A DNA stretch of 64,000 nt from Svornostia abyssi. GTDB lineage: Bacteria > Actinomycetota > Thermoleophilia > Solirubrobacterales > Solirubrobacteraceae. The notes beneath the pieces were generated by a model. The model had not been told where the DNA came from. It did no database searches and saw only the letters and a program-made list of their open reading frames with translations. Location of the stretch: assembly GCA_024666565.1 (NCBI GenBank), contig CP088295.1, positions 3,472,001 through 3,536,000 on the forward strand, in the 5' to 3' direction. Positions 38,094 to 46,862 of the stretch are shown here, in pieces. Both the position numbers and the translations under genes were made by a program. Within the stretch, counting starts at the first letter, position 1; every line of letters starts with the position of its first letter.

Positions 38094-38626
38094 TTGACCA
38101 GGCCTTGGACGAATTTGAACTCGGGTGAGCCGGCGCGTTCGAGCAGCTCGAACAGCGCGGCCTCGGTGGTGGTGACGGTGGCGCCGGCCTTCTCCAGCCG
38201 CGCCAGCGCGCGCTCGCGATCCTCCGGCGCGCGGGACGCCACGGCGTCCGCGGCGACGTGCACATCGATGCCGTCGGCGATGAGGTCGTGCGCCGTCTGG
38301 CTCACGCACACGTGCGCCTCGATGCCGACCACCAGGGCCTGGCCGCGGCCCAGCAGGTCGAACCCCTCGGCCCGCGCGGCGCTGAAGACGGTCTTCTCGA
38401 CCGCGTCGCCGACGCCGAGCAGGTGGTCGGCGACCTCGGGGACCGTCTTGCCGAGTCCCTTCGGGTACTGCTCGGTGACGATCACGGGGACGCCGAGCTC
38501 CCGCGCGCCGCGCACGAGCGTCACCGTCTTCGCGACGACCTGGTCGAAGCCGGCCACGGCCGGGCGGAAGCCCTCCTGGACATCCACGACGACGAGGGCG
38601 GCCCGATCACGCTTGAGCAGACTCAT
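38090..38626 (-). CDS. Isochorismatase-family cysteine hydrolase inside the pyr operon
   Basis: 178 residues with the catalytic triad of the family: Asp in LVVVDVQEGF, Lys in TEQYPKGLGKTVPE and Cys in EAHVCVSQTAHDL (about residue 107). Members hydrolyse amides or isochorismate; this small stand-alone form is closest to YcaC-like/nicotinamidase-related hydrolases. It lies between pyrC and carA with a four-base overlap to carA. Its place suggests a house-cleaning role or ureido/carbamoyl substrate, but no substrate can be read from sequence. Confidence 0.85.
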   Translation of the reverse strand: MSLLKRDRAALVVVDVQEGFRPAVAGFDQVVAKTVTLVRGARELGVPVIVTEQYPKGLGKTVPEVADHLLGVGDAVEKTVFSAARAEGFDLLGRGQALVVGIEAHVCVSQTAHDLIADGIDVHVAADAVASRAPEDRERALARLEKAGATVTTTEAALFELLERAGSPEFKFVQGLVK

Positions 38627-38696
38627 GCGGAGACCTCCTGGCGGGATGTGTGAGCGCAGCGAACACTCCCGGCCGCATGCGAGCGCGCAGCGCGAG

Positions 38697-40034
38697 TCAT
38701 GCGGCCGCCAGTCGCAGCGAACGCTCGCGGAACGCGACCGAGCCGGCCGCGACGGTGAGCAGGACGGTGCCGTACAGCTCGCGCCCGGCGAAGCAGCAGT
38801 TCGCCGAGCGGCTCTCGTAGCCGTGCTCGCCGACGGTCCACGTCGCCTCGAGATCGAGCAGCGTGAGGTCCGCCCGCCGGCCGACCTCGATGGCCGTGAG
38901 TGGCAGGTCCATCGTGTCGGCGCCCGCGCTGAGCTTGTCGATGACGAGCTCCAGCGGGAGCACCCCCGGCTTCACGAGTTCGGTGTACACCGACGCGAAC
39001 GCGGTCTCCAATCCGGTGGTCCCCATCGGCGCCTGCTCGAACGGGACCTCCTTCTCGTCACGCGCGTGGGGGGCGTGATCGGTCGCGATGCAGTCGACGG
39101 TCCCGTCCTTCAGCCCTTCGATGAGGGCCTGGCGGTCATCCTCCTCGCGCAGGGGCGGGTTCATCTTCATGCTCGTCGACATCGAGCGGACGTCCTCGTG
39201 GGTGAGGCAGAGGTGGTGCGGGCTGGCCTCGCATGTGACCTGCACGCCCGCGGCCTTCGCGGCGGCGATCGTCTCGATCGACCCCCTGGCGCTGAGGTGC
39301 TGAATGTGAATGCGGCCGTTCTCGTAGCCGGCAAGCGCGCAGTCGCGGGAGATCATGGTCGTCTCCGACACGCTGGGAATCCCGGCGATGCCGAGCAGCG
39401 CGCTGACCGACCCCTCGTGCATCGAGCCGGGCCCGGAGAGCGCGGGGTCCTCCTCGTGGAGCGCGATGACGCCGCCACACAGACGCTGGTACTGCAGCGC
39501 CTTGCGCATCATCCCGGCGTTGGTGATCGGCTTGCCGTCGTCGCTGAAGGCGATGGCCCCGAGCTCGCGCAGCTCGGCCATGTCGGTGAGCTCCTCGCCC
39601 TTCATACCGCGGGTGACGGTGGCGACGAACCCGACGGGGACCCGCGCCTCGCGGGCTGCGGCGTCGATGAGCGCGCCGAGCACCGGCGCGCTGTCGATCG
39701 TCGGCGACGTGTTCGCCATCCCGACCACCGCGACGAACCCGCCGGCGGCCGCCGACCGCGTGCCGGTCTCGAGGTCCTCCTTGTACTCCTGGCCCGGAGT
39801 GCGCAGGTGCACGTGCGGGTCGACGAACCCGGGGACGAGCACCTTGCCCTCGGCCTCGACGACCTCGGCGCCCTGCGGCGCGTCGAGCGTGCCGTGCTCG
39901 GCGAGCTGGGCGATCTCGCCGTCGCGGACGAGGACGTCGAGCGCGGTGTCGATCCCGGCGCGCGGATCGAGGACCCGCGCGTTGCGGATGAGCAGCGTCG
40001 CGGCGGGCGCTGGGGCGCAGACGAGCGCGGTCAT
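38697..40034 (-). CDS. pyrC: Dihydroorotase
   Basis: 445 residues, class I (PyrC/AllB type). Metal ligands are visible in VLVPGFVDPHVHLRTPG (HxH), with further histidines in ITCEASPHHLCLT-like and IHIQHLSA segments, and the conserved Asp in DCIATDHAPHARDEKE. It closes carbamoyl aspartate to dihydroorotate. The ATG overlaps the repaired pyrB stop by four bases. About 70 bases of unassigned sequence separate it from the isochorismatase-family gene. Confidence 0.96.
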   Translation of the reverse strand: MTALVCAPAPAATLLIRNARVLDPRAGIDTALDVLVRDGEIAQLAEHGTLDAPQGAEVVEAEGKVLVPGFVDPHVHLRTPGQEYKEDLETGTRSAAAGGFVAVVGMANTSPTIDSAPVLGALIDAAAREARVPVGFVATVTRGMKGEELTDMAELRELGAIAFSDDGKPITNAGMMRKALQYQRLCGGVIALHEEDPALSGPGSMHEGSVSALLGIAGIPSVSETTMISRDCALAGYENGRIHIQHLSARGSIETIAAAKAAGVQVTCEASPHHLCLTHEDVRSMSTSMKMNPPLREEDDRQALIEGLKDGTVDCIATDHAPHARDEKEVPFEQAPMGTTGLETAFASVYTELVKPGVLPLELVIDKLSAGADTMDLPLTAIEVGRRADLTLLDLEATWTVGEHGYESRSANCCFAGRELYGTVLLTVAAGSVAFRERSLRLAAA

Positions 40035-40976
40035 GCGAGCTGGGGCTCCTCGGGGCTGGGGACGCGGTCCTCGGACGGTGCGCCGGCGAGGAGCTCGTAG
40101 AGCACCGCCATCCGGACGACGACCCCGGCCTTGACCTGCATGGTGATGACGGCCTGCGGCGAGTCGACGACCTCACCGGACAGCTCGACGCCGCGGTTGA
40201 CCGGGCCCGGGTGCATGAGCACCTGGCGTGGGCCCAGGCGGCGGCCGTTGATCTGGTACCGCGCGGCGTACTCCCGCAGACTCGGGACGTACGCGTCGTG
40301 CATGCGCTCGTTCTGCATCCGCAGGGCGTAGACGACGTCGGCGTCGCGCAGGCGTGTGAGGTCGTACTGGACCTCGCAGCCGAGCGCTTCGATGCCGCGC
40401 GGGATGAGCGTCGGCGGCCCGCAGACCGTGACCTTCGCCCCCCATCTTCTGGAAGGCGAGGATGTTCGAGCGCGCGACGCGCGAGTGCGTGACGTCGCCG
40501 ACGATCCAGATCGATCGCCCGTCGAGCCCGCCGAGCTTCTGCTTCAGCGTGAAGACGTCGAGCAGCGCCTGCGTGGGGTGCTCGTGCTTGCCGTCGCCGG
40601 CGTTGACCACCGCGGCGTCGGTCCAGTTCGTCACCATCGTCGCGGCGCCCGCCCACGGCGTGCGGACGACGACCGCGTCGGGCGAGTGCGCGGCGAGCGT
40701 CAGGACCGTGTCCTTCAGCGACTCGCCCTTCTCCACGCTGGAGCCGGACGCCGCGAAGTTCACGACGTCGGCGCTCAGGCGCTTGGCGGCCAGTTCGAAG
40801 CTCGAGCGCGTGCGCGTGGACGCTTCGTAGAACAGGTTCAGGACGGTCCGGCCGCGCAGCGCGGGGACCTTCTTGATCTGCCGGTCGGTCACCTCGCTGA
40901 ACGCCTCGGCGCGTTCGAGGATCCGCTCGATGTCGTCGCGGTCGAGGTCCTCGATCGAGATCAGGTGCCGCGTCAT
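40031..40976 (-). CDS. pyrB: Aspartate carbamoyltransferase catalytic subunit, frame broken by one extra base
   Basis: The N-terminal carbamoyl-phosphate domain is intact, with [19 protein letters not shown] and the [13 protein letters not shown] signature. After LAFQKMG the frame is lost. Deleting one base from the six-C run at about 40438-40443 gives [17 protein letters not shown], then [10 protein letters not shown] and [14 protein letters not shown], the aspartate-binding domain. The repaired enzyme has 314 residues, the normal size. ATG overlaps the pyrR stop; it is the first committed pyrimidine enzyme. Confidence 0.95.
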
Positions 40977-41536
40977 GCGATCGCCTCCTCCTGCTCGCGG
41001 ATGGCCACCTCGTCGACGCCGTCCAGCTCGGTCACGCGCACGTCCACGCGCTCGCTGCGGCTGGTCGGGAGGTTTTTGCCGACGTAGTCCGGGCGGATCG
41101 GCAGCTCGCGGTGGCCGCGGTCGGCGAGGACCGCGAGCTGCACGCGCGCGGGGCGCCCGTAGTCGAAGATCGCCTCGATCGCGGCGCGCACGGTACGCCC
41201 CGTGAACAGGACGTCGTCGACGATCACGATGGTGCGCCCGTCGATGTCGAAGTCGAGCTTCGTGCTGTGCAGAACCGGCGCCTCGGCGCGTCCGGCCCGG
41301 CCGAGGTCGTCGCGGTAGAAGGCGATGTCGACCTCCCCCAGCGGGATCTCGGTCTCCAAGAGGTCGCCCAGCAGGCGGTGCAGCCGGGCCGCGAGGACGG
41401 CGCCGCGCCGCTGGATGCCGACGAGCGCCAGGTCATCGGCGGTGGCCTGCGGATTCTTCTCCACGATCTCGTGCGCGATGCGCACGAGGGTGCGGCGCAC
41501 GTCGTCGTGGTCGAGGACGACCTTGGTGTCGGACAA
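40973..41536 (-). CDS. pyrR: Bifunctional pyr operon RNA-binding regulator/uracil phosphoribosyltransferase
   Basis: 187 residues starting with TTG. Type I PRTase fold: [16 protein letters not shown] near residue 42, the PRPP loop [19 protein letters not shown], and the basic surface used for RNA binding. PyrR binds a conserved hairpin in pyr mRNA when UMP is high. A matching hairpin lies just upstream of the gene's own ribosome site (next entry), so it probably represses its own operon. It heads pyrB-pyrC-hydrolase-carA-carB-pyrD. Confidence 0.96.
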   Translation of the reverse strand: MSDTKVVLDHDDVRRTLVRIAHEIVEKNPQATADDLALVGIQRRGAVLAARLHRLLGDLLETEIPLGEVDIAFYRDDLGRAGRAEAPVLHSTKLDFDIDGRTIVIVDDVLFTGRTVRAAIEAIFDYGRPARVQLAVLADRGHRELPIRPDYVGKNLPTSRSERVDVRVTELDGVDEVAIREQEEAIA

Positions 41537-41547
41537 GCGGTCTGGAG

Positions 41548-41571
41548 CTCCTTCCGGCCTCGCGGGACCGG
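41548..41571 (-). promoter_or_regulatory. PyrR-binding RNA hairpin over the pyrR ribosome-binding region
   Basis: Reading toward pyrR: CCGGUCCCGCGAGGCCGG (41554-41571) folds into a 6-bp stem with a CCGCGA loop and contains UCC-C-GCGAGG-C, a full match to the known PyrR anti-antiterminator loop consensus UCCNGNGAGGY. The AAGGAG Shine-Dalgarno (41548-41553) follows immediately, 11 bases before the TTG start. No terminator hairpin is seen, so control is probably by blocking translation, as known for mycobacterial PyrR. Confidence 0.8.
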
Positions 41572-41633
41572 GTTTAAGGAACGGGCGGGGTTATGGAGCC
41601 GACCCTAGCACGCGCGGCCGGCGAAATCCGACG

Positions 41634-42599
41634 TCAGTTGGCCGCCGGCGCCGGGTCCGGCGCGGGGCGCCGCGGCGGCTCCCAGCGGTGCAGCTCGGGC
41701 TCACCGCGGTCGGGGAGCGGGACTTCGATGCTGTCGAAGTCGCGCGGGACCTCGGTGTGCTCGAAGACCGCCCGGGCCTCGTCGCGGATCTCGCGCCCGT
41801 GGTACCGCGTGGAGAGATGCGTGAGCGCGAGGAGGCCGACCTCCGCCTCGGCGGCGACCTCGGCCGCCTGACGCGCGGTGGAGTGCCCGGTCTGCTGGGC
41901 GCGGTCGACGTCCTCGTCGGTGAACGTCGCCTCGTGGACGAGCACGTCGGCCTCGTACGCGGCCGCCACGATGTGGTCGGTCGGACGCGTGTCGCCGCTG
42001 AAGACCAGCCGGCGCCCGCGGCGCTCCGGGCCGATGACCTGCTCGGGCCGCACCCCGTTGACGGTCTCCCCCCGCTGCAGCCGTCCGAAGTCCGGACCGA
42101 ACTCCACGCCGAGTGCCTTCGCCAGCTCAGCGTCGAACCGGCCGGGGCGCGTGTCCTCGACGATGGCGTAGCCGAACGCGGTGCCGCGGTGGCGGACCGG
42201 GATCGAGGTGACCGCATAGCCGCCGCGACGGACCTCCTCGTCGGGCTCCAGGTCCACGAAGCTCAGCCCGTACGACGGCCGCCCGAACACGACGCGAAAG
42301 CGCTCCAGCAGCGCCTTCGTGCCGGGCGGACCGTGGACCGTCAGCGGCCGCTCGCGCTCGCGCAGCTCGAACGTCTTGAGCATCCCCAGCAGGCCGAGCC
42401 AGTGGTCGGAGTGGTGGTGCGTGATGAAGATGTCGGTCAGGTCGGCGAGGCCGTCGGAACGCAGGAGCTGGCGCTGCGTGCCCTCGCCGCAGTCGATGAG
42501 GATCCGGTCAGCGCCCAGGCGCACCAGCGTGGCGGGCAGTCCGCGCCGCGCCGACGGCACCGAGCCCCCGGTGCCGACGAAGAAGATCGAGAGGTCCAT
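41634..42599 (-). CDS. rnz: Ribonuclease Z
   Basis: 321 residues, a metallo-beta-lactamase nuclease that trims tRNA 3' ends. The zinc motif is FITHHHSDHWLGLLG (HxHxDH), with later ligands in VFSGDTRPTD and LTHLSTRYHG, and the PGT-like RNA-arm region near GPPGTKALLERF. Complete length. The start ATG lies just after a long 15-bp hairpin that ends the upstream hydrolase gene. About 35 bases further downstream is the pyrR leader, so the same transcript may enter the pyr operon. Confidence 0.94.
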   Translation of the reverse strand: MDLSIFFVGTGGSVPSARRGLPATLVRLGADRILIDCGEGTQRQLLRSDGLADLTDIFITHHHSDHWLGLLGMLKTFELRERERPLTVHGPPGTKALLERFRVVFGRPSYGLSFVDLEPDEEVRRGGYAVTSIPVRHRGTAFGYAIVEDTRPGRFDAELAKALGVEFGPDFGRLQRGETVNGVRPEQVIGPERRGRRLVFSGDTRPTDHIVAAAYEADVLVHEATFTDEDVDRAQQTGHSTARQAAEVAAEAEVGLLALTHLSTRYHGREIRDEARAVFEHTEVPRDFDSIEVPLPDRGEPELHRWEPPRRPAPDPAPAAN

Positions 42600-42615
42600 C
42601 TCCCGTCCGAGGGTA

Positions 42616-42653
42616 CCGCCGCACGGCGCCGTGACGGCGGCGCCGTGCGGCGG
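42616..42653 (-). terminator. 15-bp perfect hairpin between hydrolase and rnz
   Basis: Arms CCGCCGCACGGCGCC and GGCGCCGTGCGGCGG are fully complementary, with an 8-base loop GTGACGGC. It begins seven bases after the stop of the secreted hydrolase. There is no T-tract. It is the strongest simple hairpin by stem length in the window and fits a GC-type terminator. Confidence 0.75.
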
Positions 42654-42659
42654 GTGACC

Positions 42660-44114
42660 TCACTGTGGGGCTTCGGGGCTGGAGCAGAGCGGCACGTCGG
42701 CGCCGTGCTTGCAGAACCAGGCGAACCGGATCGCGAGGTCCTCGCCCGCCCAGCTGAGGCGGTGGTCGTAGTTCTTGACAGGGTTCGCGCCCTTCTTGAA
42801 GGGCGGCAGGATCATCCAGTGGTCCGCGCCGATCCCGGGCCACGTCTGCAGATCCTTCGGCCACTGCCCGAGCGGCAGGTTGCCCGCCCACACCTTGCGC
42901 ACGGCGTAGCCCGTGATGCTCTTGATGTCGAGGCCGCCGTAGTAGGTGTTCGGCGAGTCCATCGCGTAGTAGGCGTCGCACAGCCCGCGCGGGTCCTTCG
43001 GCGGGAGGTACAGCTGACACGTCTTCGTGACGTTGGAGATCGGGAGGATCTCGTCGTGGACGCCGCTCGCGAGCCCGAACGGCGCATCGCCCGCGGTGCT
43101 GGCATCCGACGGCCCGCAGGTGCCGAAGCCCTTGTCGGTCTCGAAGTCCAGCGACTCGTCCTGCGGCCCGCCGGTCCACCGATACGCCGGCGCGCCGTTC
43201 TGCAGGAGGCTCGGCGAGAGGGTCGTCACCTTCGTGCTGTGCACGGGCGCGATGTTCGGCGCGAGGAAGTACTTCGACCAGTTCCCCTGCCAGTTGAACA
43301 CCTTCCGCCCCGCGCGGAGCTTCTCGGGCAGCACCCCGGGGAACCCGCAGTCCGACGCGCCGACGGCGAACGCGCCGCGGATGTGCGAGCTCGTCGCCCC
43401 GTCGTCGATGCCGACGAGCCGGCGGTTCGCGACGCTGCCGGTGTCCTCGCTGCGCAGCGCGAGGCGCAGCGCCTCGGCGCCCCCGGCAGACTCACCGGTG
43501 ACGTAGATGCGGTCGGGGTCGATGCCGAACCGCTCGTGCTCGGCGCGCAGGAGCCGCACGAGGGTCTGGCGGTTGCGCTGCCCCTCCCGCGCGATCGCCT
43601 CGAGCCCCATCTTGCGGATCTGGCTCTGATTGCCCGCGACCGCGTCTGACGTGATCGCGACGAACCCGCGGTAGGCCATGAACTTCGCCGTGGGATCGCC
43701 CCATCCACGGCTGCCGCCGTACGACCCGAGCAGCGGGTCCTCGTACTTCAGCCAGCTGCCGCCGTGCTCGACGATGACGACCGGCGCCTTCTGGTTCAGG
43801 TCATCGCGGTAGTAGGTGAACAGCAGCGACGACGCCGGCGGCGCCTGGCCGCCGAGGAGCTTGTCCGCCGGAAACGTGGGTGCGGTCGCGGGACGCTTGC
43901 GGACCGTGGTCGTCTTGCCGTCGGTCAGCGAGATGTCCGGGTAGCCATACGGCCGCCCGTCGATGATGCACAGCTTCCCGTCGGCGGGTTCGAGCACGCC
44001 GGTGCCCTGGGGACACACGGCGGCGTCGAACGCGGCCGACGCGGAGGCGGGAGCCGCGACGGCCGTGACGGCGCCCGCGGCGAGAAGGGCGAGACTACGA
44101 GCACGAGAGGTCAT
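42660..44114 (-). CDS. Secreted alpha/beta-hydrolase (carboxylesterase/lipase-like)
   Basis: 484 residues with a signal peptide (SLALLAAGAVTAVAAPASASAA, cleavage near residue 28). The nucleophile elbow is YVTGESAGGAEALRLAL (GESAG, about residue 215), typical of carboxylesterases. An oxyanion region is seen at VVIVEHGGSWLKYED and a likely catalytic His near GIGADHWMILPP. Several cysteines (CPQGTG, CGFPG, CGPS, CQLYL, CDAYY, CKHG) suggest disulphide-stabilised extracellular enzyme. Substrate unknown. It diverges from the desaturase gene. Confidence 0.8.
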   Translation of the reverse strand: MTSRARSLALLAAGAVTAVAAPASASAAFDAAVCPQGTGVLEPADGKLCIIDGRPYGYPDISLTDGKTTTVRKRPATAPTFPADKLLGGQAPPASSLLFTYYRDDLNQKAPVVIVEHGGSWLKYEDPLLGSYGGSRGWGDPTAKFMAYRGFVAITSDAVAGNQSQIRKMGLEAIAREGQRNRQTLVRLLRAEHERFGIDPDRIYVTGESAGGAEALRLALRSEDTGSVANRRLVGIDDGATSSHIRGAFAVGASDCGFPGVLPEKLRAGRKVFNWQGNWSKYFLAPNIAPVHSTKVTTLSPSLLQNGAPAYRWTGGPQDESLDFETDKGFGTCGPSDASTAGDAPFGLASGVHDEILPISNVTKTCQLYLPPKDPRGLCDAYYAMDSPNTYYGGLDIKSITGYAVRKVWAGNLPLGQWPKDLQTWPGIGADHWMILPPFKKGANPVKNYDHRLSWAGEDLAIRFAWFCKHGADVPLCSSPEAPQ

Positions 44115-44235
44115 CGCGAACGACCCTGGTCCCCCGCTCAGTGAGGGTCAAGTGAACGCCGTTCGTACGGCCTGAATGGTGTTCACGGACGGTCAGCCGA
44201 CCTGATTCGGGGCCGACCGATACCGTCCCGCGCCC

Positions 44236-45397
44236 GTGCGGCCACTGCGAAGCCTCCTCCTGGCGACGGCCGCCCTTGCCCCTGTGGCGAGCAGGCCCCG
44301 GCGCGAGGCCACCCGCCCGGTCCTCGAAGCGGCGCCCCCGAGCCCTCCGGCGCCGCACCTCAGTGACGACGACCTCGCCGAGCTCGCCCGCGAACTCGAC
44401 GCGATCCGTGACGCCGCCATGGCCGACCTCGGCGCCGACGACGCGGCGTACATCCGGCGCGTCATCGCCGCGCAGCGTCAGCTCGAGGTCGCCGGGCGGC
44501 TGCTCCTGCTGTTCGCTCGCCGACGGCCCGCCCTGATCGGCGGCACGGCGCTCCTCGCCGCCGCGAAGGTGCTCGAGAACATGGAGATCGGGCACAACGT
44601 CATGCACGGCCAGTGGGACTGGATGCGCGACCCGGAGATCCACTCCACGACCTGGGAGTGGGACGCCGTCTCGACGGCCCGCTCCTGGAAGCACGCGCAC
44701 AACTACCAGCACCACACGTACACGAACGTGGTCGGCAAGGACCGCGACCTCGGGTACTCGGCGATGCGCGTCGACGACGACCAGCCGTGGCACCCGGTGT
44801 ACCTGCTGCAACCGGTCTACTTCTTCCTCATGGCCCTGACGTTCGAGTGGGGCATCGCGATCTAACGACATGGAACTCGACGCCGTCAAGGACGGGCGGA
44901 AGACCAAGGAACAGGCGCGCGGCGAGATCGTGGCGTTCGCCCGCAAGGCGCGCGGCCAGCTCGTGAAGGACTTTGTCCTCTTCCCCCTGCTGTCCGGTCG
45001 GCGCTCGGCGCCGAAGGCCGTCGCGGGCGCGTTGATGGCGAACGTCATCCGCAACGTCTGGGTGCACACCGTCGTCTTCTGCGGCCACCTGCCCGAGGGC
45101 GCGGAGACGTTCACCGAGGAGCAGTTCGAGGAGGAGTCCCGCGGCGGCTGTTACGTCCGGCAGCTCCTGGGCTCGTGCAACCTGGAAGGCACCCGGCTGT
45201 TCCACATCCTCACCGGTCACCTCTCCTACCAGGTCGAGCACCACCTCTTCCCGGACCTGCCGAGCAGCCGCTACCCGGAGGTCGCCCCGCAGGTGCAGGC
45301 CGTCTGCGAGCGCTACGGGCTGCCGTACACGACGGGCCGGCTGGGCCGCCAGTACCGGTCGGTGTACAAGAAGATCCTGCGGATGGCCGTCCCGTGA
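44236..45397 (+). CDS. Acyl-lipid/acyl-CoA fatty acid desaturase, frame broken by one extra A
   Basis: Two adjacent frames together form one membrane desaturase. The first holds His box 1 GHNVMHGQWDWM and His box 2 KHAHNYQHHTYTN. The second holds FVLFPLLSGRR, GHLPEGAETF and His box 3 YQVEHHLFPDLPSSRY. The join is at ATCTAACGACATG, where one A of AA (44864-44865) gives a TAA stop; removing it reads WGIAIYDMELDAVKDGR and yields 386 residues. Di-iron desaturases insert double bonds into membrane acyl chains. The GTG start and the Ala/Pro-rich first 35 residues are uncertain. Confidence 0.88.
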
Positions 45398-45413
45398 TCC
45401 GGGGCTGACGCCC

Positions 45414-45821
45414 TCACGTGAGGCGGGCGAGGTGCGATGCGACCACGAGGTCATATCCCGCACACACCGCCGGATACCAGTCAGGCAGCCGGCTGCCCTC
45501 ACTGTGGCGATGCGCGAGGTCGAACAGCGCATGTGACGCCCACCCGGCCGCCGCAATGCGGGTACCGGCCGGCGGGAGCTGCCGACACGCGGCGATCGCA
45601 ACCGCCGAGTAGGCGACGAGGCCCACGACCTCGCGTGCCGCGGCCGCCTCGGGCTTCCACTGCTTCCGGGCGAGCGGGTAGACGGCGGCGGCCACCGCGA
45701 GCGCCCCGCCCCAGAGCACGGTCTGCCGCGTGGATGGCTGGGACGCGACGACCCTGAGGTTGCCGGCCGCAAGGGCTGCACCGGCTGCCAACCCCGCAGC
45801 GTGGACCTTTGGTTCCGGCAT
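45414..45821 (-). CDS. Small integral membrane protein (DUF6010-like)
   Basis: 135 residues from ATG (MPEPKVHAAGLAAG) with about four hydrophobic segments. The GWASHALFDLAHRHSEG segment followed by WYPAVCAGYDLVVASHL recalls small actinobacterial membrane proteins of the DUF6010 type, where a conserved H-x3-D-x2-H pattern is found. That assignment is by memory and weak; function is unknown. Convergent with the desaturase, with 16 bases between the stops. Confidence 0.6.
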   Translation of the reverse strand: MPEPKVHAAGLAAGAALAAGNLRVVASQPSTRQTVLWGGALAVAAAVYPLARKQWKPEAAAAREVVGLVAYSAVAIAACRQLPPAGTRIAAAGWASHALFDLAHRHSEGSRLPDWYPAVCAGYDLVVASHLARLT

Positions 45822-45893
45822 CGCGCAAGCGTACCCCGCAGCTCGAGCCCGGGCCGGGTTCAAGGGCCCGACGCGGTAGTCTGAGTCCCGCTG

Positions 45894-45966
45894 GCGCCCG
45901 TAGCTCAGTGGATAGAGTGCTTGCCTCCGGAGCAAGAAGTCGCAGGTTCGAATCCTGCCGGGCGCG
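45894..45966 (+). tRNA. tRNA-Arg (anticodon CCG)
   Basis: Complete cloverleaf of 73 bases: acceptor arms GCGCCCG/CGGGCGC with discriminator G, D arm GCTCAGTGGATAGAGT, anticodon stem CTTGC/GCAAG around loop CTCCGGA (anticodon CCG, codon CGG), T arm GCAGGTTCGAATCCTGC. CCA is not encoded. Its 3' half is repeated exactly at 46863-46911, which marks it as an integration target. Confidence 0.97.
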
Positions 45967-45972
45967 CTTGAG
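45924..45972 (+). repeat. Attachment-site-like direct repeat, copy in the intact tRNA
   Basis: 49-bp direct repeat running from the last base of the 5' anticodon stem through the anticodon loop and T arm to six bases past the tRNA end. Identical to 46863-46911. This is the usual footprint of tyrosine-integrase attachment sites in tRNA genes. Confidence 0.85.
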
Positions 45973-46008
45973 GATCCGGCCTGTCACCCGCCGCCTCGGC
46001 AACAGCCA

Positions 46009-46548
46009 CTACGCGTCCTCGATGTCCAACGCCTCGCGAAGCCTGTCGAGCTCCTCGCTCTCAGATGCCACCCGTGTCGCCCGGGAATGGGCACGCCTGG
46101 CGTCGTCGAGGCGTCCCCTGTCGGCGAGGAACTGCACGAGCACCACCCAGTAGTGCTCATGCTCCGGGAGGGTCTCCACCGCTGCCCGGAAGGCTTCTTC
46201 CGCGAGCTCGGCCTCACCGGCGTGCGCTGCTAGTTGCCCTCCGAGAACCGCTATCTCCGCCTCCAGCGCGAGGTCGTGCGGCGGGGAAACGACGATCGCC
46301 TGCTTCAAATACCGAGCCGCCTCGTCGGTCGCTCCGAGGAGGTAATGCATGTGCGCAACTCGAGCAATTCGCCGCGCGTTGTCGACATCCAACGCGGCGG
46401 CCTGCGCCGCCTCCTCAAGAGCGTGGGCCGGTCGGATGTCCAGAAGCGCCGATGCGTACCAGACTCGTGCGTCTGGATCGTCGGGAAAGCGACGAACCGC
46501 GCCCTCCATCACGGCCACTCGCTCCGCGTCCTCCCCGGCGTCAGCCAA
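46009..46548 (-). CDS. TPR-repeat protein in the tRNA-flanked segment, 5' end possibly damaged
   Basis: 179 residues from a TTG, the only usable start. Contains four or so TPR-like helical pairs (AVRRFPDDPDARVWYASALLD, AHMHYLLGATDEAARYLKQAI, AELAEEAFRAAVETLPEHEHYW, LADRGRLDDARRAHSRAT). The same frame continues upstream as protein-like sequence (STTVAPFAEEPEVDEAIRWSL) for about 23 codons to a TAG at about 46616-46618. The natural start may thus have been lost or misread there. TPR suggests protein binding; no enzymatic domain. Base composition differs from the host genes. Confidence 0.65.
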   Translation of the reverse strand: MADAGEDAERVAVMEGAVRRFPDDPDARVWYASALLDIRPAHALEEAAQAAALDVDNARRIARVAHMHYLLGATDEAARYLKQAIVVSPPHDLALEAEIAVLGGQLAAHAGEAELAEEAFRAAVETLPEHEHYWVVLVQFLADRGRLDDARRAHSRATRVASESEELDRLREALDIEDA

Positions 46549-46642
46549 CGTGAGCGACCACCGGATCGCCTCGTCGACCTCGGGTTCCTCGGCGAATGGC
46601 GCAACTGTGGTGCTCTACCGCTTCTTCCGCCGGAATGGGCGC

Positions 46643-46664
46643 ATACCCGACCATCGACGGGTAT
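46643..46664. repeat. Hairpin ATACCCG/CGGGTAT in a 250-base gene-free stretch
   Basis: A 7-bp perfect inverted repeat with an 8-base loop. It lies between the TPR gene and the second tRNA repeat, just upstream of the likely lost TPR start. It could be the TPR gene's regulatory site or part of an element end. Nothing else recognisable is seen at 46620-46862. Confidence 0.4.
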
Positions 46665-46862
46665 CGCCAGCCACTGAAGTTTTGCTCCCTCCCACCACAG
46701 GTGCCGCCCGATGCGACCCACGCGGCCTGGGCAGTACTGCCCGGAACGCCCCGGAACCGACCTGATCCAGCAGTAATCCGCCGGACACCTTGCCGGGCCC
46801 ACGTGCCGACCGCCAGCAACCGCGGGCCACCAGGCGTGTCTGACGGCCTCGCCCTGCGTGCT

